Shown here in pieces: positions 10,092 through 22,300 of a stretch of DNA of 39,029 bases. The notes below the pieces were generated by a model. It did not search any database. It was not told the DNA's origin and saw nothing but the letters and a program-made list of their open reading frames with translations. The translations under genes and the position numbers were made by a program. How positions within the stretch are numbered: the first letter of the stretch is position 1; each line of letters opens with the position of its first letter. The stretch covers positions 1 through 39,029 of the forward strand of contig JNEM01010206.1 in assembly GCA_000697335.1 (NCBI GenBank), written 5' to 3'. The stretch is from Conidiobolus incongruus B7586 (lineage: Eukaryota; Entomophthoromycota; Entomophthoromycetes; Entomophthorales; Conidiobolaceae).

Positions 10092-11252
10092 TTAAATGGC
10101 TAAATAATGTGTGAATTTTTCGCTATCCTTATGCACTAACATTTCATTGCGCTTGTATTCGTTCAGTTCGCGTTTGATGTCTAAAGTATTGAGCATGTTT
10201 TGTTCTAAGTCGACTCCCATCCTGCGGTCATACTCTTCGTCACAGTAGGTTTCAAATATGACTACAAATTCGTTAAATCTGAAATGCTTCCCGTTAGTAT
10301 ACTTTTTGGAGCGTCCAACTTTGCTTAGTGTTCTAGTCTTAGATTTTCTCTTCTCTTTCTTGGGTGTAGTGTCATCCATTGAGGGTGTAGTTGGTCTTGT
10401 CTTGAGGATGCCCTTGCGAGGTGCATCTTGTGCTTCCATGGACACAATTTTACCCTTTTCATCCACCATGTACAGGCTCCTCGCATTGCCTACTGGTGGT
10501 ATCGAGTGAGATTTTGGACGTTGCTTATCCTCATCAGTATCTGTTTCACCTGAACCGGATGTAGCAGAGCAGATGGAGCCCTTACGTCCCCTCTGCCTAG
10601 GAATTTGGTCAATCCTCGAATCTTCAGAACTCTCCAACATCATTTCACCAGCTTTATTCTGATAATTGATGACTTCTTGAACCATAGAAGGAGACACAGA
10701 AAGCAAAGAGCTTTCATTCAGTGGGAGAGCGGGATCCGAAGAATCCATTTCATCCAATTTCCCAGCTTCTCTATCAAGATTTTCAAGAGTTGAAAGTGTA
10801 TTAAACTGGTCTTTCCACACAAATTTTAAAAATTTTAAAAACTTTCCCATTGGAGTGCTTGACTTCCTTGACAAACTCTTGCTCTCGAGCTTTTTATTTT
10901 TAAAATCTTCCAGAGATTGCTCGGTAGTCGCAGGATTACCGAGAGAGTACCTTCTATCGAATTTGGTCCCAGTCGGTATAATAGGTGAGATAGGCTCAGA
11001 TGGCATGGATTCTGATTTATGGATAGGTTCACCATTTAATTCTGGAACGGGTTCTTTTACGAGCGGCTTGTCAGAATCGACGATTTTAGGAAGCTGAATC
11101 TGGTTCTGCAGATCGATTTCGCCATGATCAAACAACTGTGTTGCCATTGAGAATCGCTTTCTTCTCTTTTCGAGCTCTTCGCTCGATTTAGGCCCTTCAG
11201 TTTTATATATTTTTCCAAAATTATCACTTCTAGCATCCAATAGTAGTGTCAT
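10092..11252 (-). CDS. BNI4-like protein, putative PP1 (Glc7) adaptor
   Basis: A single-exon gene for 386 residues. Residues 1-320 are largely disordered, rich in S, P, E and K, with basic patches and phospho-site-like Ser/Thr-Pro pairs. The C-terminal 62 residues are the conserved part: HFRFNEFVVIFETY (about residues 322-336), then EYDRR (340-344), then ELNEYKRNEMLVHKDSEKFT near the end. This arrangement (RVxF-like strand, ETxxxxEYDRR, ELNxxKxxEMxVHxxSxxxTH) is what I know from the C-terminus of fungal BNI4-type proteins. In yeast, BNI4 brings protein phosphatase 1 (Glc7) to the bud neck and helps place chitin synthase III. The RVxF docking motif is atypical here (KHFRF, F in place of V/I). 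The family call is from memory of the signature; the PP1 role is inference. Confidence 0.6.
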   Translation of the reverse strand: MTLLLDARSDNFGKIYKTEGPKSSEELEKRRKRFSMATQLFDHGEIDLQNQIQLPKIVDSDKPLVKEPVPELNGEPIHKSESMPSEPISPIIPTGTKFDRRYSLGNPATTEQSLEDFKNKKLESKSLSRKSSTPMGKFLKFLKFVWKDQFNTLSTLENLDREAGKLDEMDSSDPALPLNESSLLSVSPSMVQEVINYQNKAGEMMLESSEDSRIDQIPRQRGRKGSICSATSGSGETDTDEDKQRPKSHSIPPVGNARSLYMVDEKGKIVSMEAQDAPRKGILKTRPTTPSMDDTTPKKEKRKSKTRTLSKVGRSKKYTNGKHFRFNEFVVIFETYCDEEYDRRMGVDLEQNMLNTLDIKRELNEYKRNEMLVHKDSEKFTHYLAI

Positions 11253-12987
11253 CTTTGCAATATTATCAATGATTAAACTATAGGATGAATTTGTTTATAA
11301 TGGATTAATAATTTTTTATATATCAATTTATCCTCCTCCAAAATTAAACTATGAATAGAATTTGAATATCGAAAATGCTCAGTATATAAAAATATATATG
11401 AGGTAAAATATAAAAAAATTAGGTATAACAGAGAAAAAAAATTATTAAAAATATTTTAGAAACTATGAAATATTTAAATAATGCCACCTATTTTGGATGA
11501 ACATACAAAGAATACAATTGCAAACTTGACTATTTGTATCAATTTCACCAATTCATCCAATTCAATTTGAAACCTTATTTTTTAGGTTAATTTTAATCTC
11601 TTTAATCCTCTCTTACTTAGTTCAATTCATTCAGTTTAAAATTGGTTTGGTTAGTCAGCTACTATTGGATAATTCTTAGTCAGCTGAGTATTTAGTCTAC
11701 TTAGGTTCGATTCATAGAATTATTTATTTGTTAGCTTGATATCAAGATGCGAATGATACATCTGTACATTATTACGGTTTGATTGGCTCATATAGAAAAG
11801 GTCGTAAATATGTTTAAGACATAATTGCTGTCTAATCTGGGGTATAATATTACCAGAAAAATCAAGAAAATCTCATAATACTCCCAAGGTCTATCAAGTT
11901 TATTATTTAATTCAATTCAATTTTCAAAGATTAGTAATAATAGACAAATTTTCATTATATTTATGTAAATGAATAAAGCATTTCTTTGATATGCTATGTA
12001 AATGTTTGATTAGTAGATTATATTGTTAATGATCATCTTTTCATAATATTTATCGATAAAAATAGTCAAAATATTTTATATATTTATTGATTTAATACAA
12101 ATGTCAAGATAATTAAGTTGCTAGTTTTAAAACGGATAATATAAAATTTTATCTAAGGTTTTGAGATGATATCAACTCTACGTAACATATTGATCAATTA
12201 TTATATAATTTTAGTAGATTAATTGATTTGAAAAATGGTCATAACTAATTAAATTTTTAAATAGATAATTTATTTATTTACAGTATAGTTTTTGAATTTA
12301 CAAATGATTAAACAATTTGATTAAGTTATTTGTACAATCCCAGAATATTTTCCAATTATATTGTATTTTCTTTAATTTTGAAATTTGTTTTGTTTAAAAT
12401 ATTTCATTAACAAAGAATATATTAATGTTAACTTTATTTTATGATCAGTTGCTATTATTATGTTTATAAAAATTTTATGTACCCATTAATTCAATTCCTA
12501 ATACATTAGAATAAGCTATTAATGTTCGATACATTCAGTTCATTTTTAATAAACATTGTATTTATTTTAAATTAATATTTGTTCAAATTATTCAATATCA
12601 TTTATAGGTACTGATAAATTAGATTTATTTCATGAAGAATATAATAAGCAATTAACTTCAAAATTATATAATTTGTAATATTACTATGATCAACTTTTTA
12701 CAATGGTAATCATAATATTTGTTGTGTATTTCATATTTTATGACAGATTATTTCATACTATTTTAATATTTATCTTTTATATTATTAATTGTAATTTAAA
12801 GATACTATTTTTTAGTATATATTATATTTATCCAAATGAAAACAATTTAATAATGTACACATTGATTAAAAAAATTAAATATTGGAATTTTCAATCCCAT
12901 AATTTGAAATTAATGATTTAAAGGCATAAATTTTCAAAATTCCAAATCCTGAATCTAAAAATAAAAGATATATTGAATAAGTGTATA
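11253..12987. other. Divergent upstream region between the BNI4-like and RMP1-like genes
   Basis: About 1.7 kb shared by two divergent genes. The part at 11470-11900 is somewhat less AT-rich and holds a direct repeat TTAGTCAGCT (11651-11660 and 11676-11685). The rest is AT-rich; an open frame at 12703-12921 has only AT-rich codons and is not believed. Confidence 0.5.
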
Positions 12988-14195
12988 ATGAGTACACAAG
13001 GGTCACCACAAACACTCAATCACCACTGGAACACTGTCAATCTACCATATCCTACCAATAATACAAGCATATCACGAGCTCAACTGAATCGCCAATATGA
13101 ATTAAACATTCACAAATTTCCGGAACAAATGGAAGATTGGATAAATCCAGAAACCTTACAATTTCAACTAATTAAACAATGTTTAGTCAATTTACAAGCT
13201 AAAGATTACCGTGTCGAGCAATTGATAGCGAATAGAATCTATTATATGAATCGGAATCAACATCAAACAGGAAAATATTTTCAAAAATATCAACAGGTAA
13301 ATCAGCATAAATTCAATGTTAAAAATTACATTGATCGAATTGAGTTAGATTTTAAGAATTTTTAAAAAATTATATCGAATGGGGCTAGAAGAAGTTTGTA
13401 AAAAATTTCTAGCTTTATTTTATAATATTTCGAAGTAATTATTTCTTTTTATTCAATTAAATTCAAATATATTTATCAGTTTATATTAGTAAAAATCAGG
13501 TCAAAAAATTACCTCCTACTTGGACTCATATACCTAATTTAGATTGGTTGAAATTTGGTATTCAATACTTTACGGGAATTCATCAATTGTGTGCTAAGGG
13601 TTTGACATCGTGTGAACTGCTATTCAAGTAATTATATTATATTGTTCATTCCATCTGTACAATCCCTAATGAATTTTGAAGCTATTTAGTCCAATTAATC
13701 CAAACGCAAGAATATGTCCCACTTGCTGTAACTTTAATGAGCTTAATTTCTAGATTATTCACATATTTAAAATTAATCAAACACGATTCTAAAAAACTAA
13801 TATTATTATTAATCCATTGTCTTAAGATAACTAATGTAAGTATTTGATAATATAAATGATAATAAGTAGTGATTAACGTTTTGCTAGAAAGAGCACTTAT
13901 TAACTGAAGATTGGACATTAAAAGAATTTTTACCTAAAATTGATAAAAAGAGAAAATTAGTAGAATGTAAAGAGTAAGTTATTAATTTCAATATATATGT
14001 ATATATGTATACGTAAATATTTATAATCATCGACTTAATTAGAGATAATCCAAAAGGATTGGATAATAAGCTAAAAAAGAAGAAAAAGAAACCTTCAGTA
14101 TCCAAAATTAATTTAGATGATGATCTAGGAGGTAAAATAAATCATTCAATAACATTGACTAAACCAATTAAACGTTTTTATTAGAACCTGTGTAA
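12988..14195 (+). CDS. RMP1: RNase MRP subunit, RMP1/Nepro family
   Basis: Seven exons by my reading: 12988-13296, 13349-13434, 13490-13627, 13682-13835, 13888-13973, 14043-14131, 14185-14195, giving 290 residues. The start is the ATG opening MSTQGSPQ. The N-terminus (HHWNTVNLP) and the segment NRIYYMNRNQHQTGKYFQKY (about residues 79-98) followed by RMGLEEVCKKF line up with the N-terminal domain of human Nepro and with KNQHR in yeast Rmp1. A helical hydrophobic block (about 175-210, with PLAVTLMSLISRL) follows, then a lysine run (KKKKKK) and an acidic LDDDLG end as in Rmp1/Nepro. The family is a protein of RNase MRP, which cuts pre-rRNA in the nucleolus. It converges on the CBP80 gene, with 195 bases between the stops. 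The last tiny exon is the least certain; reading through it gives a slightly longer tail ending at 14184. Confidence 0.82.
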
Positions 14196-14390
14196 GTTAA
14201 AATAGAAATCAAAAGCAAAAAAATACCCTTAATTGCCAATGGAAATCTTATTGAAATGATTAATAAACACAAACATGAATACAAATACTATATTAATATC
14301 AAATTTTATATCTAATTCAATTTTCAAAATAAGACCAAATGTTCCAATATATTTAATGATAATAATAAAAATGAATCATGACAGGTTTAT

Positions 14391-17189
14391 TTAATTGAAG
14401 TTAAAAGGTTGATCAAATTTAGGGGGATTAGCAAGTGATTGTAATTCAGCAAAGAGGGCAAACACACGAGGATCAACGTCTTTGGTGAAAGTGATGTTTT
14501 CTAAAGTTACCATGAAAGGCGAATAAATTTCGAGATAATCACGACCAAATTCTCTGAAGCGACCAGCCATAATTCTGAAGAGTGTGTCTTCGGCGTGATT
14601 ACGGCCCTGGCTGTCCAAGTGAACTAAATATTTGGATAAGATAGAGCAGAAGCCTTGGAATACAAGGAAAATGTTATTTTTCAATTCTTGTCTAGCAGAT
14701 GTTAAGTTAGCTTGAAGTGAAGAAATTTCGTCAGCATAAGGGTCAAAATCATCGGTTTGCATAGAGTCCTCGGGTGTCAAACGTTTGATCTGAGTTTCAA
14801 TATCTAAGATCCAATATCTCAGTTTGTTAATTGTGTTTTGTAAAATCTCCCAAATGTGGGCGCGATGATAATGCTGCATAGCATTCTCACTGAATAGATA
14901 ATTGATGATATTTGCGGATGTAATAAGGTTATAGTTGGTAAATTTGTCGAGTTGTATACCCATCCATTGGGGAACAGGAGACCAAAATGATACAACGATT
15001 TGAACGAGATGATCTTTAGCGGCATCACTATCGACTAAAAATTTGAAAATGGCGGAATAACGTTCAATGACATTCAGCATATGACTGAAACTCTTACTAC
15101 CTTGAACGAGGAGCGTTTCGATAGCAATTTCACGGATAAGATCAGATGTCAACTCAGGATTGGCGCTAGCTTCATTAATACAATGCTTAATCATATTGAT
15201 ATCCGCCTTGGATTTGATGAAACCATCTAATTGCTGTTTGAGCTGAGCTTGAGGTGTATTTTCTTCAATATTTTTGAATTTATAGTTGGGTTCTGGGCTT
15301 AAATCACCAATTAAAGCTTGTAAAGGCTCAGGAATGGCTTCTTTAATTCTTTCATAATAAGCAAGACGAATGCATTTTTCTAAAGTTCCAGCAACGAAAA
15401 TTCGACGGAAATCGACAGGTTCTAGGTCCCAAACAGGGCCAAATGATTCAAAATGCCATTTATATTCAATGTGACTAAGGTAATGACTAAACCAATTGTA
15501 GAGACGGTTGATACATCCTATATCGAGATCAGAAATCTGTTCGTAAATACCGGGTACGGCATTCTTTAAGGCATATATAAAAGCAATAGGTGAACTCTTG
15601 ATTCCTTCAACGATTAAAACACCATAGTAAACAGGCTTGTGGCAAGGACTGGGTAATGTTAAAATTTTGTTAAAAATACATTCAATAATAATTTTTTCTA
15701 AGCTTAATAAACTTTGAGGTACAGAAATCTCACCAGCTTCTTGTTCTGGGTCTACTTCTTTAGCGGTATAGAAAGTTTCAGAGGGGAATGATGATGGGAT
15801 AGACAAAACATATTTAATGCATTCTCTACGATTATGTTCCATTAAATCAATGAGGTCGGATATGACATCTGAAATGATATAATAAGCAGGTGATTGGCAT
15901 TTGGTCAAATGTTCAGAGTAGCAAAAAAATATATTGGTAGGAGTGGGATAAGTAACAGATGAGTCGTGAGGAACGGGATTAAATTCAGGAACATCATGTT
16001 GAAGAGCAGATCCCAAAGTTGATTCAAATAAAGTATAGGGTTTGGGAAGAATTTGAGCATCCCAATTCTGTTCTTTCAATTTGAGCATTTGAGCCCAAAG
16101 CAATTCCAATTTGTCACTTGGAACTCCTGAGTATCCCTTTTGATGTACAGTTAAAACTTGTAATCTAGGATCTTGAAGCGCTTTACGAGCACTTATGTAT
16201 TTTTCAATAGATTCGAAAATTCTATTAAAATCATGAGGATTACGCTCACTCAAATCTCTAGCTGCCCAAGGCAAAGAAGCCAACACCAACTCAACCATGC
16301 AATCAATGCGATCCTAAGAATTTGATTAGTACATTTAGAGTAATAAATAATGAATTAAATAATACTTTAATTGGGTTTTCTTCATTTAATACAGATAATA
16401 GGTTATTATAAATAGCAATAAGATTAGAAGATAAAATCATATTTGAGTTAACTAACTCAGCGAAGAATCGAAGCTAAAAATTTGGTTAATTAAATGATAA
16501 ATGCAAAATATAGAGTCTTTTTCTTACTAAAATTTTAGCCCTGCGCCAATCTCCAGTTTCTAAAGCGTGAGAAAAACCAGTAGATGCTCTATTGACAATT
16601 GCACCACCCAAATCATAATTGCGAGCGGTTAATAAGCCGACCAAAGTACCATAGATGGAGGATTTATGGGGTAATTCAGAGATACTAAATATTAAAATTA
16701 GTGTTATTGTATATTAAATGTATATTGTAACGTTTACCATTTTTCAAAAATGTCCAAAATCAAATCTGAATGTTTACTGTAATCTTTTTCTAAAATTTCT
16801 GCCAAAGTTTCTAAATTATTTTGCAAATTTTTTGATATCTATTGGAACTAAAATAAATAAAAAATAATTAACATATATAAGAGTTTATAGTTACATTATC
16901 GCCAACTCTAAGAATCAAATTTGAAAGACGGTGCTCGAAAGTATCTTCTTTAGGGGGTCCCTGATTATAGCCTCTATTTCTATTATTGTAGTGACCTCTG
17001 TGACGATCTCTACTATAGGGCTTATTATGATCTAATAGAAGAATTTAGTATTGAAAATACTGTGATAGTATAAATTAACATACGACCAGTTTTAAAACCT
17101 CTTGAAGCTTTATCTAAACCACATGAACAAGATTAGTAAAACATTATGTAATAGACTAATTAAAAATAAAATATACCATAATAAACCAT
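14391..17189 (-). CDS. NCBP1: Nuclear cap-binding protein, large subunit (CBP80)
   Basis: Seven exons on the minus strand: 17177-17189, 17084-17113, 16895-17031, 16738-16838, 16528-16684, 16366-16473 and 14391-16313, all in phase, coding 822 residues (family about 790-870). CBP80 pairs with CBP20 to bind the m7G cap of new transcripts in the nucleus and guides splicing and export. Family marks: an N-terminal MIF4G region containing IYGTLVGLLTARNYDLGG and AKILLRFFAELVNSNM, then the long helical repeats of the last exon (ASLPWAARDLSERN and onward to VDPRVFALFAELQSL). The first 45 residues form an R/G/Y/N-rich, basic extension (SRDRHRGHYNNRNRGYNQ) where other CBP80s carry a nuclear localisation signal. 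The first exon is only 13 nt. The gene is followed by the convergent RMP1-like gene. Confidence 0.93.
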
Positions 17190-18668
17190 ATTGAATTATT
17201 TCGTAAATAGATATAATAAATTAAAGATGGATATATGATGAACTAAGAATAGTATATAAATAAAAGATATCAAAAAGAAGATTGGTATTTTGGTTGAAAA
17301 TATGGATAATATTTTTATAAATGAATATTAAAATCAAAATGTATGAAATTTTGTTATAATCTATTATACCAATGTTGATTGCATCATAAATAATTTTGGG
17401 AAATCCTTAATTTTTACCATTTTTTGATCAGAATGAAATGATTATGGGATTACATGGTTAAATAGTGAATTTCTATAATTATTAATTTTGAGTGAAAATG
17501 TGAGATTAATAACTAATTTTTGAATTCTTTTGTAGTTAAAATATTATAACTAATTATGTATGAATGAGTTATTTCAATATCAAATATATTATATCCGAAT
17601 AAGTATAAAAAGCCAAATTGTCCAATATTTGATAAAGTTAACAAAGTTATTTCAATTTAAGTAATGATCGAAAAATAAGCAAGAAACATTTTTCAATCCA
17701 TTTCACTCAAATTTTTAAACTATGCTAGTAATATTTTTCAAACTTGCCAAAACACGAAAAATTAAAATCCTTATAAATGATCAAAAATTTGATTACCAAT
17801 TTAAGTATATTCTTATTTTAGTTTGTTTTATGTTTTTTAAAGCTAACTGAATATTGAATAAATTATATCTGACTATTTTGATTCAAATGATTTAATTTCC
17901 ATTATATTCAAATCTTAATCATGGAAAAAAATTTTTTGTAATGGATTCAATAATATATCTTCGAGATTTGTTGAAAAAATAAAATATTATACTCTAATAA
18001 TATATTATTATTAAAATAATATATATATGATATTGTAAAATATATATTGTGTAAGTAAATAATAAACTATTTCTGGAATGGCATTGTAAAATTCTGGTAT
18101 TATGGATTCAAGTCAAGTGAAAAAATGTTGAATCAATGAACAGAAACGTTATTTGAAAAATTGTATATTATTAATTATAATTAGAAACTCTCTATCTACA
18201 ATAATTTTCAGTATTGTCATTTTTTGAGTATCAAAGCCATTGAAAGCTTTCCTATATATCATAATAATATCTCAATGATTGTCAATATGATTGAAATAAC
18301 TAAACTGAATCTATTGACTTAGGTAGCTAATACTGTTTTAAAGAAAGTTTGCAGAGCACCAAAATTTAAAGACTTTATGTTTATACTACTCAATTCTTTG
18401 AAGAAATTGTTTTTGAAATTAATTTATTTGAATTAGCTTTAATTTTTACAAGATCTATGATGATACTTAATTAAAATACAATTTTAATTATCAATTTATT
18501 ATAACATATTCAATTAAACTAATATTTTCACTATATTTAATAAAATAAATATCAAACTCTAAAGAAAATTATGTTTATTTATATTAGTCTATCAAGGAAA
18601 GAATTTTATTTAATTATATCAAAGTTCATTATGTAGTAATGGTGTTATTAACTAGATCAAAGAGACAA
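17190..18668. other. Intergenic DNA between CBP80 and NOC2
   Basis: AT-rich with no exon-like stretch. It must hold the CBP80 promoter on the left and the NOC2 3' end on the right; no individual element is convincing. Confidence 0.6.
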
Positions 18669-21590
18669 TTATTCATCGTCGTCTTGAGTTTGTAAAGTAC
18701 GTTTCCTAGATTGGTTAACCTTAACAATTTGTTTATATTGTAGTCCTAATGGAGTCTTGAACACATCAGTATCGCGCATAAATGTTTTCTAATTGATATT
18801 GTTAATAAACAGGATAAAATGATACTATAAAGTAACTTACTAAGCTGTTCAAATTGCTAGGATTAAATCTAACATTCTCTCTCTTTTGGTTGACGAAATC
18901 TGAAGTCTCTTTAATCTTGGTGAGAAGGACTTGAACGAACCTTGGAGTATTGGGAGCGGTCTTCTTGGCGAAACGTTTCAACTAATATAAGCTCACGTTA
19001 AAAATCAAGCTTATATAATCAATGAAATATAATGACTTACGTATAAAGTAGTTGGTAAAACGATTTCGGGGAAAGCAATGGAAGTGGACAGACAGGAGAA
19101 GTAAGCCAAGAAACATTCGTTTACTAATCTAGAAAGTTCATCCTAATTAAAATTGAAATTAATATATTTCAGACTATTTAGAAAAAAATGAAAGCATACC
19201 TGATAAGGCTTAGTTCTTAACTGAGTCTTAGGAGCTTTGATAACTACATCGAAATTGAGAGGTTTTTCGGTAGAGGGCTTGGGCTTCTTTTGAAATTCAT
19301 TAGATTCTAAGATCTAATAGCAATTGCATTAAGAAAAAAAGAACATATTAAGTAATATAAAAAATACCTCAATTAAATATGGAGCAATAGGAATATAGAT
19401 CTTGGTAGATTGCATAATGGGAATCAAAGCCTTGATACAGTGGAACTTCAAGGGGAAATACTTGGGACTGGGAATTAAACTCAAAGTTCCGAGAGTAACT
19501 TGAACGAAAGGATAAATCAAAGGTTTAAGAGGAGATTCGCCATTTTCTTGCTCTAATTTAACATTACAATAGCTGCACAATACTTGAGACCAAAAGTAAA
19601 TGCTATGGATGAATTGAAAGTTGTATACTTGTTGGTAAGAGTCTTTGGTTTTGTTAGTAAGAGATGCTCTTAAGTGCATGGCAAGACGCCTGATAAATTG
19701 AAAGGCATATTGGTAACTGACAGCGAAATCTTGACCAAATAATTCGACACCACAATTGCGCATCATTTCAATTTGAGGCAAATTGAAGGCAGTAATGTTT
19801 TTGGTATTTCTGATATAAGACATATATACACCCTAAATAATTTACCATTAAAGATACAAATCAGACAATATGAAATAATAGTTACCTTGAGAGCAAGTTC
19901 TAAGAACTCTTTGGAAGTTCTTGATAAATTCTTGAGAGTAATGAAAGCCAAAAGTCTAACTTTATCATCTTGTGCAGAACCGAATAATTTTAATAAAGTT
20001 TTGACTAAATCTCTAGATAATTTAGGGAAACTGGCGAAATAAACCAAGATGGATTCGAAACGATCAAGCATAAAGGTCAACATAGTGGGCTCAGTTAACT
20101 GTTGAAGCATATGGAGACAGCTTGAGAGGTAAGATTTGGCTAACAAATGAATAGCTTTCCAGTTTTGGTAAGTATTAGGTAATTTGTTGTTATTGGGTTT
20201 AAATTTGAGAGTTTCGTTAAAGAAAGCAGGTACAAGTTTCATTGTCTTGACCATGAGTTGATTGAAAACTAAAAATATAGATGAGAATTTGAAATAATAT
20301 TTTTATCACAAATTTTGATTACCTTTATCGTTGTTAATCTTGTATTTGGATGGCTGAGCTTCTTCACCTTCTTTCTTTTGATCATGAAGATGAGCACCAA
20401 ATTTGAAAGCACTTAACAACTGGTTACAAGCTTTCAAAGATTTTTTCTAAAACAAAGGGTCAGATTTGATTGGAAATCCTATCAATTTAAGGACTATACC
20501 TCCGTAATTTGTTGTTCCCAACCTGAAATCAATTTCAAAGAAACCAAAACAGTTTTATCGGACTCCTAAGTTTGAAAGTCATTTAAAGTCATTTAATATC
20601 CAAGAAAATTCTTACATTAGCATCGTCTTTATCATCGTTATCATCAGCTTCTTCATGGTCGGCAGCTTCATCTTCGTCCTCTTCTTCATCTTGAACATCA
20701 AAATCTAATAAAGCTTTGTCGTTTTCTTGAAGAAATTTGTAGAATTCAGGATCTTTCTCCTTTAAAGCAGCCATATCTTGTTTCATGGATTCAACAGCAC
20801 CATCGACATCTTCTTCATCATTGATATCCTCTTCTTCTTCTTCTTCCTCATCTTCCTCATCTTCTTCCCCATCTTCTCCCTCATCTTCGTCCTCATCTTC
20901 TTCTTCATCATTTTCAGCTTCGTTTTCATCATCACTTATATCCATGGCAGTATCTTCATTATTTTCAATTTCGTTATCATCATCGCCTTCTTCGTCACTA
21001 ACATCCATATCATTATTTTCTTCTTCGTCACTTGATAATTCAACCTCATCTAAATATATGGTTAGAAAATGTAAATAAAAGTCATGAATTATTTAAATTT
21101 ACCCTGAAGTACTTCTAAACCTTCAAAATCATCGTCTAATTTAGATCCTTGACCTTTAGAATTTTTCTATATTAATTTAATTAATAATTACTTGTGAACA
21201 TGTATTTAACCTAATTACTGTATGTTTCAATAGATTAATTTCATTTTCTCCTCTATATTAAAATAAAAATATTAGATATTGAATGACAAATTACAAATAA
21301 AAATATAGTTTTACTCTTCTTCAGAAGATTCTTCAGTTTCTTGAACTCTAGATTTATTCTTTAATTTTTCTTTTTCAGCAGCTAAAAAGAAATTGAAATA
21401 TGAATAAACCGTAATAAAAATAATAATAAAAATAAAAACCTTTTTGTTTTAACTTTTCCTTCTTTAATTTTTCCTTTTCCTTCTTTAAATTTTTGTCCTT
21501 TATAGCTTTATTTTTTCTACGTTGCTTTAAATGACTTTGTAAATGTTTTTTATTGAATTTTTTAGTTCTCTTGTCGGCTCCTTTTGACAT
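18669..21590 (-). CDS. NOC2: Nucleolar complex protein 2 (NOC2), 60S ribosome assembly
   Basis: Thirteen exons on the minus strand: 21440-21590, 21315-21381, 21219-21252, 21103-21166, 20616-21049, 20500-20565, 20323-20446, 19886-20268, 19368-19832, 19200-19313, 19041-19142, 18841-18981, 18669-18788. They join in frame to 754 residues (yeast NOC2 is about 710). NOC2 works with NOC1 and NOC3 in maturation and export of pre-60S particles. The N-terminus is lysine-rich (nucleolar type), followed by a very acidic D/E stretch in exon 5. The conserved core reads LPNTYQNWKAIHLLAKSYLS, FESILVYFASFPKLSRDLVK and later ALIPIMQSTKIYIPIAPYLI, typical of the Noc2 domain. Introns are 50-62 nt. The first donor (GTTTTT) is unusually weak. 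Confidence 0.93.
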
Positions 21591-22300
21591 TATGATTTAT
21601 TGAACCAAATTAAAATCTATATTGAAGATTTTATATTATTTCTATTTAATTCAAAATTTATCAAATTGTCCATTTTAGATTTTTATGTCATACTTTTACA
21701 CTCTCCAAATTATGGGATTATCAATTTTTCCAAATATAGTGATTAACTGTTAACTTTGGATTAAAAATATCTTAAATAATACTCAGTATATCATGCCAAA
21801 TTTCATTAAATAATAATTCTTATAATTGATTGTAATTTTAATAAAATATTTTAAAGCAATTTTAAATATATAAATATTTTTTTTAATTTCGGAGTCAATT
21901 ATTTAATCATAATTTGAATATTTAAAATTTCACGTTGAATGGAAAGATAACTAAAACGATAACAACTAAAATAATGTATTTAATTCAGTAATAAAACACA
22001 TTAAATAATTGACTCAGTAATGAAAGGTAAAATATAAATACTAAAATACCATTTGCTAAATAAATGAATTTATTAAAATCTAGATAATTTGATTTTTTTA
22101 GAATTAATCAAATAATACAAGTTAAAATTAAACCTTAAATCAGCTATTGATTGTTGGTTTATATTCCCTTAAAATTTAAATATATATATATATATATATA
22201 TTTGTTAGATGATAGATTGAATGAGTATCGATAAATGAACGGTAAATATACATTGATGTTTAAATTTTGGGGTAAGGGATCAAAAATAAATATATAAACT
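21591..22300. other. Intergenic DNA between NOC2 start and FCP1 end
   Basis: AT-rich, no gene. It serves as the NOC2 upstream region and the FCP1 3' region. A short (TA)n tract lies at about 22180-22201. Confidence 0.65.

Noticed and set aside
10258-11097. Plus-strand frames of 60-83 codons
   Set aside because: Antisense shadows of the BNI4-like gene.
12703-12921. 72-codon frame on the plus strand
   Set aside because: Only AT-rich codons (I, F, Y, N, K), no exon-like composition; expected by chance here.
13682-14105. Minus-strand frames of 73-78 codons
   Set aside because: They lie antisense to RMP1-like exons and introns and have low-complexity translations.
20778-21035. Phe/Ile-rich frame on the plus strand
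   Set aside because: Another antisense shadow of the same acidic NOC2 exon.
20785-21078. Serine-rich open frame on the plus strand
   Set aside because: It is the antisense shadow of the acidic GAA/GAT-rich exon of NOC2; long TCx codon runs follow from that.
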